64,000 nt of DNA, from positions 26,537 to 90,536 of the forward strand of contig CAZAWA010000001.1 in the NCBI GenBank assembly GCA_964488675.1, in the 5' to 3' direction. How positions within the stretch are numbered: the stretch's first letter is position 1; each line of letters starts with the position of its first letter. Origin of the DNA: QZKY01 sp964488675. Lineage in GTDB: Bacteria > Pseudomonadota > Gammaproteobacteria > Burkholderiales > Burkholderiaceae_D. The notes beneath the pieces are model-generated. The model saw only the letters and a list, made by a program, of their open reading frames with translations, was not told the origin of the DNA and ran no database searches. Position numbers and translations under genes: made by a program. This document shows positions 45,320 through 53,100 of this stretch, in pieces.

Positions 45320-46534
45320 TCAGAGATTCACCAAGGTTTGCATGATCTCGTCCTGAGTTGAAATAGTCTTGGCATTCGCCTGATAGTAACGCTGAGCTGT
45401 AATCATGTTGACCAAATCAGCGGTCAGGTCAACATTGGAATCTTCAACCGCGTTTGACTGAAGAACACCCAAATTACCCGAATCCGGCGTAGACACCAAT
45501 GCTGCTCCCGATGTAGATGTCTCTGCCCACACATTGTTTCCTAGCGGCTGCAACCCGTTAGGGTTAGAAAAATTGGCAAGCACAATTTGGGCGAGCGTCC
45601 TTGACTGGCCATTGGTATAGCTGCCAGTGACGACGCCATCAGCACCGGCACTAAAAGCCGACAGCCTTCCTGATGTATATCCATCCTGACTCAGCGTCGT
45701 GACGCTAAAATTGGCGCCGTATTGCGTCGTTCCCAAATAATCGATCGGAACGGTGAATGGCGTGGCTGCGCCTGTTGTTACATCAACCGACGCATCCAAA
45801 GGCGCTGCCGTTGTCAATGTGCCAGATGAATCGAAATCGAGCGTACCAAGCGTTGCACCTCCATTCAGAATGTTCCCGTCTGAAGCCGCATATACTTCCC
45901 AGGAGTTCTCGGCAATCTTCACATAATAGGTCTGCAATACATGTGAGTTGCCCAAGCTGTCATAGATCGTGATCGAAGTTGCGTTGTTGTAACTGGTAGG
46001 ATCGTTCATATCAAACGGGGTGGTCAGCGGGATGCTTTTTGTAGAATCCAGATTTAAGACCGCATTAATGTTAGTTGTCTGAATAGGCGGCAGGTCGGAG
46101 GTATTAATGCTTATCTCTGTTGGCCCGCCCGTTGACAAAACCCCTGCGGCGTTTGCCATATAACCTGTGAGGCGGCTTCCATTTGAATTTACGATATAGC
46201 CGTCTTTATCCAGCTGGAACTGACCGTTCCGCGAATAGTTAATCGTCCCGTTATCGCTCAGGCGGAAAAAGCCGCCGCCATTAATGGCAATGTCCAGTGG
46301 GTTGCTGGATGAGGTGATATTTCCCTGGGTAAATTGCTGTGCTATCTGCGCCACCTTGACGCCGATACCGATCTGGGATGCGCCAGCACCACTCAGCGAA
46401 TTAGCGTAGACATCCGCAAATAATGTTTGCGCAGACTTGAAGCCAACCGTATTGGCGTTGGCAATATTGTTGCCAATTGTGTCAAGACTTTTCGACGCTG
46501 CATTCAAACCGCTCAAACCTTGTTGGAAGCTCAT
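45320..46534 (-). CDS. flgE: flagellar hook protein FlgE
   Basis: 404 residues, close to enteric FlgE. N-terminal FQQGLSGLNAASKSLDTIGNNIANANTVGFKSAQTLFADVY and C-terminal QSNAVEDSNVDLTADLVNMITAQRYYQANAKTI are conserved. It is the building block of the hook and is assembled with the FlgD cap. Confidence 0.96.
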   Translation of the reverse strand: MSFQQGLSGLNAASKSLDTIGNNIANANTVGFKSAQTLFADVYANSLSGAGASQIGIGVKVAQIAQQFTQGNITSSSNPLDIAINGGGFFRLSDNGTINYSRNGQFQLDKDGYIVNSNGSRLTGYMANAAGVLSTGGPTEISINTSDLPPIQTTNINAVLNLDSTKSIPLTTPFDMNDPTSYNNATSITIYDSLGNSHVLQTYYVKIAENSWEVYAASDGNILNGGATLGTLDFDSSGTLTTAAPLDASVDVTTGAATPFTVPIDYLGTTQYGANFSVTTLSQDGYTSGRLSAFSAGADGVVTGSYTNGQSRTLAQIVLANFSNPNGLQPLGNNVWAETSTSGAALVSTPDSGNLGVLQSNAVEDSNVDLTADLVNMITAQRYYQANAKTISTQDEIMQTLVNL

Positions 46535-46566
46535 GGCATTCTCCTATTCCGGAAATTCTAAATTGC

Positions 46567-47232
46567 TTAATAAATCTGAACCACATCAGACATGCTGACA
46601 GCACCGATGTTCTGCACATTCAGCTTCACGCCTGATGTGTTGTTCGTTACACTCGCCACCTCGCCGAAAGACAATGGGGTCGCACTTACGGCCTTGCCGC
46701 CGCTTGTCGCAGCCAGCTCGAATTTGTACTTGCCGTCAGCGGCTGTCGCGCCACTCGTTGTCTTGCCGTCCCACGCGTAAGTCAGCATGCCAGCCGCTTT
46801 AGCGCCCAAATTATCTGTATAAACCGCGTTGCCTGCAGCATCACGAATCGTCAGCACAACGGCATCGGCTGACCCGGCAAGATTGGCGCCCAGGATGCCC
46901 TTGCTGCCTGAAAGCGCCACATTCGAACCCGGCACAAAAACACCATGACCGATCATGTCCGCAGCCTGATAGGCTTGACTGGCCAAGATACTCGCCTGCA
47001 GGGATTCCAGTGTCGTATTGAGTTTGTTGACACCGGTAACCGTAGACAGCTGCGCAAGCTGGCTGGTGATCTCTGCGTTGTCCAGAGGGTTTAGCGGGTC
47101 CTGATTTTTCATCTGCGCCACCAGCAACTTCATGAAACGCTCCTCCGCCTCAACCACGGTGTCAGTAGCCGTAGAAGTCGAACTTGAGGTCACGCCATTC
47201 ATTACCGACTGCAAACTGGAGATGGTAGTCAT
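46567..47232 (-). CDS. flgD: flagellar hook assembly (scaffold) protein FlgD
   Basis: 221 residues. N-terminal EERFMKLLVAQMKNQDPLNPLDNAEITSQLAQLSTVTGVNKLN is the FlgD signature; the C-terminal part is the FlgD Ig-like/tudor domain. Caps the growing hook and is then discarded. Confidence 0.96.
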   Translation of the reverse strand: MTTISSLQSVMNGVTSSSTSTATDTVVEAEERFMKLLVAQMKNQDPLNPLDNAEITSQLAQLSTVTGVNKLNTTLESLQASILASQAYQAADMIGHGVFVPGSNVALSGSKGILGANLAGSADAVVLTIRDAAGNAVYTDNLGAKAAGMLTYAWDGKTTSGATAADGKYKFELAATSGGKAVSATPLSFGEVASVTNNTSGVKLNVQNIGAVSMSDVVQIY

Positions 47233-47267
47233 GTGAAGGCCTTTCTTAATGGCGATTTCAAAATAAT

Positions 47268-47672
47268 CTATTGCCCGATAGTCAGGGTTTTGAGAAGCAT
47301 GGTTTTTGCCGCGTTCATCGTCTCGACATTAGTCTGGTAGGAACGGGTCGCGGAAATCATGTTGACCATTTCCTCCGCGACATTCACATTGGGCATCGTG
47401 ACATAACCGGCTTCGTCTGCCTGAGGGTGTTTCGGGTCGTAAATTTTCCTCATGGGCGATGCGTCTTCAACGACCTGCGTCACTTTCACGCCGCTCGAAA
47501 CCGATCCGGCAATTGGCGTTTCCCTGAACACCACCTGCTTTGCGCGATAGGGCTGGCCATTTGCGCTGGTGGTGCTGTCCACATTCGCAATGTTGCTGGC
47601 AACCACATTCAGACGCTGACTCTGCGCACTCATGCCAGAACCGGAAATATTGAAAATATTAAAGAGTGACAT
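47268..47672 (-). CDS. flgC: flagellar proximal rod protein FlgC
   Basis: 134 residues. IFNISGSGMSAQSQRLNVVASNIANVDSTTSANGQPYRAKQVVF and MPNVNVAEEMVNMISATRSYQTNVETMNAAKTMLLKTL are standard FlgC ends. Five bp downstream of flgB. Confidence 0.97.
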   Translation of the reverse strand: MSLFNIFNISGSGMSAQSQRLNVVASNIANVDSTTSANGQPYRAKQVVFRETPIAGSVSSGVKVTQVVEDASPMRKIYDPKHPQADEAGYVTMPNVNVAEEMVNMISATRSYQTNVETMNAAKTMLLKTLTIGQ

Positions 47673-47677
47673 AATTT

Positions 47678-48091
47678 TTATCCTTGAACTGCAGCCATCA
47701 GGTTTTTGAGCTGCGCGTTTATTAGCGTGACGCCAGCTTCGTAACGCAAGGCATTGTCAATGAACTGATTTCGTTCCACATCCATATCAACGGTGTTGCC
47801 ATCCACGCTGCCTTGCGACCCGGTACGGTACAACAGCGGCGCGCCACCGATAAGGGAACTTGGCTTGCTGGCTTCAAAGTGAGCTGGCGCAGTTCTGGAA
47901 AGTCCCGCACCCCCCTCACCATTTGGGTTGGCAAGCGCAGCCTGAAGCGCCTTGGCGAAGTCGACATCGCGCGCCTTGTAGTTGGGTGTGTCCGCGTTTG
48001 CGATGTTCGACGCCAATACCTGCTGGCGCTGCGCCCGCAAGGCCAATGCCGCCTGATGAAAGCCCAGCACATCATTTGTTTTCCCGACCAT
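47678..48091 (-). CDS. flgB: flagellar proximal rod protein FlgB
   Basis: 137 residues from the ATG at 48089-48091, with GGGGGAT just before it. FHQAALALRAQRQQVLASNIANADTPNYKARDVDFAKAL is the family signature. The frame is open upstream (ATG at 48103 is possible), but the extra residues would not match FlgB. First gene of the flgB-to-flgL series; divergent from flgA. Confidence 0.95.
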   Translation of the reverse strand: MVGKTNDVLGFHQAALALRAQRQQVLASNIANADTPNYKARDVDFAKALQAALANPNGEGGAGLSRTAPAHFEASKPSSLIGGAPLLYRTGSQGSVDGNTVDMDVERNQFIDNALRYEAGVTLINAQLKNLMAAVQG

Positions 48092-48270
48092 CCGATCCCC
48101 CATCACGCTTCGTCCAATGCTGCCTTGAACGGATTTCCATGGCCTTGATCTTATAAAGCTAAAGAGGGTTCCCATAGCCGGAGAAGACTCCAAAACAAGC
48201 TGCTGTTCAGCGCTTTGGCTTGACAGGAAACCCGTAATATTGACCCTGAGACAAACTAAGAGCAGTCAAT
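48092..48270. promoter_or_regulatory. divergent control region of flgB and flgA
   Basis: About 180 bp separating the two starts. It must carry the early/middle flagellar promoters for both. I find a TTGACA near 48221 but no fitting -10, and no sigma-28 match. Confidence 0.4.
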
Positions 48271-48966
48271 ATGAAACGGATCGCCAACATCTTATTTGCC
48301 GTTCTTGCCCTGATTACTACCTGCGTGTCAACTGCTGGCGCACGCCAGGATCTCGGTGAATTGCACAGCACAATTGAGCAATTTCTCAAAACCCAGTCCA
48401 CCGGTCTGCCCGGGCAGGTCAGCGTTGAAATTGGCAATATTGATCCCCGCCTGAGTCTTGCTCAATGCACGACTCCCGAAGCGTTTTTACCTAAAGGCAG
48501 CCGCGCATGGGGCAAAACTTCGGTGGGTGTGCGCTGTGCCGCCCCCACTCCGTGGACCATATATGTGAAAGCAATTGTCAAGGTACAGACCGATTATGTT
48601 GCTGCTGCCGTGCCGTTAACGCAGGGGCAGGTCATAGCGCGTAACGACCTCGTCATGACTCGCGGTGATCTCGCTTCGCTGCCACCAGGGGTGATGACAG
48701 AAATGTCACAGGTGGTTGGGCAAAGGGTCAGCCTGGCCGTGCCTATCGGCGCGCCCGTCAGAAAAGATTTGCTGCGCAGCCAACAGGCGATACAATCTGG
48801 TCAAGCCGTTCGTTTGGTCTCGACAGGGGCAGGGTTCAAGGTGTCGACCGAAGGTCGGGCGATGGGCACCGCCAACGAGGGCCAGATCGTCCAGATTCGA
48901 ACCGCTTCCGGCCAAACAGTGAGCGGCATTGCAAGAATGGGCGGCATTGTGGATGTCACATTCTGA
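48271..48966 (+). CDS. flgA: flagella basal body P-ring formation protein FlgA
   Basis: 231 residues. The N-terminal signal peptide ends near CVSTAGA. The SAF-type C-terminal domain is seen in AAAVPLTQGQVIARNDLVMTRGDL and VGQRVSLAVPIGAPVRKDLLR. Periplasmic chaperone for P-ring assembly. Upstream of flgM. Confidence 0.95.
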   Translation: MKRIANILFAVLALITTCVSTAGARQDLGELHSTIEQFLKTQSTGLPGQVSVEIGNIDPRLSLAQCTTPEAFLPKGSRAWGKTSVGVRCAAPTPWTIYVKAIVKVQTDYVAAAVPLTQGQVIARNDLVMTRGDLASLPPGVMTEMSQVVGQRVSLAVPIGAPVRKDLLRSQQAIQSGQAVRLVSTGAGFKVSTEGRAMGTANEGQIVQIRTASGQTVSGIARMGGIVDVTF

Positions 48967-48991
48967 ATACGATACATGATTGACAAAACAC

Positions 48992-49018
48992 TAAAGTTAT
49001 TGAAAAACTTACCGATAA
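48992..49018 (+). promoter_or_regulatory. sigma-28 (FliA) promoter of flgM
   Basis: TAAAGTTA, 11 bases, ACCGATAA: one mismatch in each box to the flagellar consensus. It stands about 45 bp before the flgM start and gives the usual late, FliA-driven transcription of its own anti-sigma factor. Confidence 0.88.
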
Positions 49019-49063
49019 GTAATCAGGGTTAATGTGTTTTGACCAATTGCAAAGGATGATGTC

Positions 49064-49372
49064 GTGAAAATTGATGACTCACTCAAGAAAACCGCAGGAC
49101 TGAATGTTGACACCAAGCAGTCGAAGGTCGGCAAGGGTGCTGCGAAGGCTGAGGCTGTCGGCGCCGACAATGCCTCTGCTGTAAATGTGCAACTGTCTTC
49201 GAAAGCGCAGGCGCTGGCATCGCAAGTCGCAAGCGCGAGCGTGTTCGATAGCGGCAAGGTAGAAGAAATCAAGGCTGCCATTTCCAGCGGGACTTTCAAG
49301 GTTGATGCCGAGAAAGTGGCCGATGGCTTGATGGATACCGTGCGTGATTTGATACAAAGTCGCAAGGCCTGA
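49064..49372 (+). CDS. flgM: anti-sigma-28 factor FlgM
   Basis: 102 residues starting with GTG after AAGGATG. VQLSSKAQALASQVASASVFDSGKVEEIKAAISSGTFKVDAEKVADGLMDTVRDLI is the FlgM sigma-binding region. The N-terminal half is Lys/Ala-rich and probably unfolded, as needed for export through the flagellum. Confidence 0.94.
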   Translation: MKIDDSLKKTAGLNVDTKQSKVGKGAAKAEAVGADNASAVNVQLSSKAQALASQVASASVFDSGKVEEIKAAISSGTFKVDAEKVADGLMDTVRDLIQSRKA

Positions 49373-49377
49373 ATACG

Positions 49378-49860
49378 ATGTCCCCAGGCGCGAATCCGGC
49401 AAGCAGCCTCGCTCAAGAGCTTGAAACGGCTCAAGAGTTGATGCAACTGCTCAAACAGGAGCAGGACTTGCTGGTGGGCGCCCATATCGAAGATCTGAGC
49501 TCGTTGATCCAGCAAAAAGCCCGCCTGATCGCCAGCATGTCTGAACTGGCGGCAGCGCGTCTGGATGCGCTGGCCAAGGCTGGCTACGAAGCCGAAGAAT
49601 CCAGCATGCAAAAATGGATGGATGGCCAACAGGCCGCATCCCTCAATCGAACCGCGCTCAAGAAGTCCTGGGACGAACTGCTGACGATCATTCGCAACGC
49701 CAAGGAACTCAACCGTACCAATGGCTTGTTGATCGGCACCCATATGTCGCGCAATCAGGCCACCCTGCAGGTACTCCAGGGGAATCAGGGCAGCCAGGTC
49801 TACGGTCCTGACGGGCAAACCGGCGTCCAGACCTCGCGTCGCAGCCTCGTGGTTGGCTGA
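49378..49860 (+). CDS. flgN: flagellar chaperone FlgN
   Basis: 160 residues. LAQELETAQELMQLLKQEQDLLVGAHIEDLSSLIQQKARLIASM is the FlgN helical pattern, and IIRNAKELNRTNGLLIGTHMSRNQATLQVL is the conserved C-terminal part. It escorts FlgK and FlgL to the export gate. Five bp after flgM. Confidence 0.93.
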   Translation: MSPGANPASSLAQELETAQELMQLLKQEQDLLVGAHIEDLSSLIQQKARLIASMSELAAARLDALAKAGYEAEESSMQKWMDGQQAASLNRTALKKSWDELLTIIRNAKELNRTNGLLIGTHMSRNQATLQVLQGNQGSQVYGPDGQTGVQTSRRSLVVG

Positions 49861-50089
49861 TACGAAGCAAAGCCCGCCCTTTCCTGATCGTGCCCTGAAC
49901 CGGCAACTCAACTTTACCGGTTCCCTCCAAGCCTTTCTCCTTTAGTTTCAAATACGAGTTCTCTTGATTGAGAGAGGCTTGTATGCGTACATAGAACGCG
50001 AATAAATTTTGCCCTGGCTGGAAAATCACAAAGCAGATGAAAACTTCTGCTGGCTCAACGCCACCTTGCAAACCACACTGAAACGAAAA

Positions 50090-50115
50090 CGGCCTCACCC
50101 GTAAAGGTGAGGCCG
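50090..50115 (-). terminator. terminator of the RTX gene
   Basis: CGGCCTCACC (50090-50099) and its complement (50106-50115) form a 10-bp stem with a 6-base loop. On the minus strand it is followed by TTTTCGTTTC. It lies 40-70 bases past the stop of the giant RTX gene. The rest of the 49861-50157 gap is featureless apart from a weak AACCGG/CCGGTT inverted repeat near 49898-49922. Confidence 0.8.
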
Positions 50116-50157
50116 CAAGGTTGTTGGTTAAGCTTGCGTTCTTGCTGTCACTCTCGC

Positions 50158-53100
50158 TCAGAGCACGACAATATCTGTCGCAAGCAAAGTCGGATTTCCG
50201 GTCAGCGTGGCAATCTGCACTTTGGCGCCGGCGCCGCTGCCATCGGCATCGTAGTAAAGCTTGCCGCTGGCCGTGTCGTAGATGACATAATCATTTTCAT
50301 CGCCGGCAACAGCAGCTGCTCCTGCCGCGCTCACGAATGATGTGCCTCCCAGTGCTCCCGATGACAGCGCTGTGAAGATGGCGCTATCCAGATTAATGAC
50401 ATCCGTGGCTGAAACAAAATCTGCGATGGTGTCAACATTGGTTGAACCAGTCGCAGCATCAAAGACAAAGTAATCCGCCCCGCCCCCGCCAGTCAGCTTG
50501 TCGGAACCCAGGCCGCCGATCAGCGTGTCATCCCCCAGACCACCCACCAGGATGTCGTTGCCAGCAGCGCCATCCAGCGTGTTGTCACCATCATTGCCGG
50601 TGAGGGTGTTGACCAGTGCATTGCCCGTTCCATTGATGTCGCCGATTCCCGTCAGCGTCAGGTTTTCGACATTCGCCCCCAGCGTGAAGGTGGCGGATGC
50701 CTCGACCAGATCGGTGCCGGCACTCGCGTTTTCGGTCACTATGTCATTAGTGTCGTCCACAATATACTTGTCATTGCCGGCTCCGCCTCGCATCGTGTCT
50801 GCACCGGCACCGCCGTCAAGCGTGTTGGCTGCCGTGTTGCCAATCAAGATGTTGACCCCCGCATTGCCGGTGCCATTGATCGCCAGCGACCCCGTCAGCG
50901 TCAGGTTCTCCAGATCATCCAGCAGGGTATAGGCAAGACTCGACTGAACGGTATCGTCACCCTCGCCCGACGCTTCGGTAATCACATCGCCCGCATTATC
51001 CCGTACATAGATGTCATCACCTTCACCGCCAACCATCGTGTCGGCGCCCGTACCACCGTTGAGCGTGTCATTGCCGAGTCCGCCATTCAGCGTATCGACG
51101 CCGGCACCACCGCTCAGGGTATTGGCCGCATCATTGCCGGTAATCACATTGTCGAGCGTATTGCCAGTGACATTGATTTTGGTTGTACCCGTAGCCGATG
51201 CATCAAAATCCTCGATGTAGTTGGCTACGGTCAAGGTGGAGTCATTCGTCGTGGCCCAACTCCCCCTCAGCACAATCTCGTCGGTATCGACCTTCAAGGA
51301 ATCCGCCACCTCGGTCACGGCATCTTCCAGTGCCACGGTCGTGGTGGTCGTGCCCAGCTTCTTGATATCAACCGTGTAGGTGTCGCTACCGCTGCCGCCC
51401 TCGAGTTTGTCCGTGCCGGTCTGGCCATCAAGCGTATCGGCGCCACCACCACCCTTGAGCGTATCGTTCCCCGCGCCGCCGAGCAAGTCATTGGCGTTGT
51501 CATTGCCGATGATGACATTGGCTAATCCATTGCCCGTGCCGTCGATGGCGGCGCTGCCGGTTAAAGTCAGGTTCTCGACATTCGCACCATTCGCACCCAT
51601 GTCGAAAGTGACAGACGATTCAACCCGATCCGTGCCTGCGTTTGCATTTTCCGTCACCGTGTCGCCAGCGTTATCGACTTTATACACATCATTGCCGAGC
51701 CCGCCAGCCATCGAATCTGCGCCCGCGCCACCATCCAGGATGTTCGCTGCACCATTGCCGGTCAGCGTATTGGCCAACGCGTTGCCCGTGCCATTGATGG
51801 TGGCCGTGCCGGTCAGTTCCAGGTCATCGACATTGACCGCCAGCGTGTGCGTGACCGTGCTGATGACCAGATCATCACCTTCATCTGCGGCCTCAACCAC
51901 GGTATCCCCGCTGGCGACATAGTAAGTATCGTCGCCGTCACCGCCGGTGAGGATATTGGCTGCTGCATTGCCCGTCAGGATATTATCGTCAGCATTGCCG
52001 GTGCCGTTTATCACCGCTGAACCCGTAAGCGTCAGATTATCAACATTTGCCGCCAAGGTGTAGGTCACGCTACTGTTGACGGTGTCATTGCCTTCGTCCG
52101 CCACCTCCGTCACGACATCGTTGATGTTGTCCACGACATAGATATCATCGCCATCTTCACCCACCATGGTGTCCGCACCAGCACCACCGCTCAGGGTGTT
52201 GGCCGCGGCATTGCCTGTCAGCGTATTGGCCAGCGTGTTGCCCGTGCCGTTGATTGCTGCCACACCGACAAGAGTGAGGTTTTCAAGATAGGACCCAAGG
52301 GTATAGGTGATACTCGACTCAACTGTGTCGGCATCGCCTTCACCGAAATATTCGGTGACGCTGTCGCCCAGTATGCCAACCACATAGGTATCGTCACCCT
52401 GACCGCCTGCCATCAAATCCGTACCGTCACCACCATCGAGCCGATCGTTGCCCAGCCCGCCATTCATGGTGTCGTTGCCAGCGCCACCGGCAAGAGTATT
52501 GTTGCCATCGTTGCCGACAAGCGTATTGTTAGCCGTGTTGCCCGTACCATTAACATGATCGGTACCGGTCAAGGTCAGGTTCTCAAGATTGGCTGCCAAT
52601 GTGTAAGTGATGGCGGACTGGACCGTATCCGTGCCCGCGTTTACACCCTCCACTACCGTGTCCAGAGCGCCGACTATGTAAATATCATTGCCAGCGCCGC
52701 CAGTCAGTTCGTTGGCCGCCGCATTCTGGCTGCCGTCGATCGTATTGGCAAGGAGATTGCCGATGCCCTCGATAGCATCCGCGCCGGTCAAGGTCAGGTT
52801 CTCAACATTGTCGCCCAGCGTGAAATCGACGGAGGACTTCACCAGATCCGTGCCGGCGCTGGCGTTTTCGAATACCCGATCCAGGAGGTTGTCCACGACA
52901 TAGGTATCATTGCCCGCGCCGCCATTCATCGTATCCGCCTCTGCGCCGCCATCCAGAATGTTTGCCGCAGAATTGCCCGTCAGAATGTTGGCCAGTGCAT
53001 TACCCGTCAGGTTGATCGCCGCGACGGATGTGACCGTCGCATTCTCGACATTTGCTGTCAGGGTGTAAGTTGCAGCCGCCGTTATCGCTACTTTCACCAG

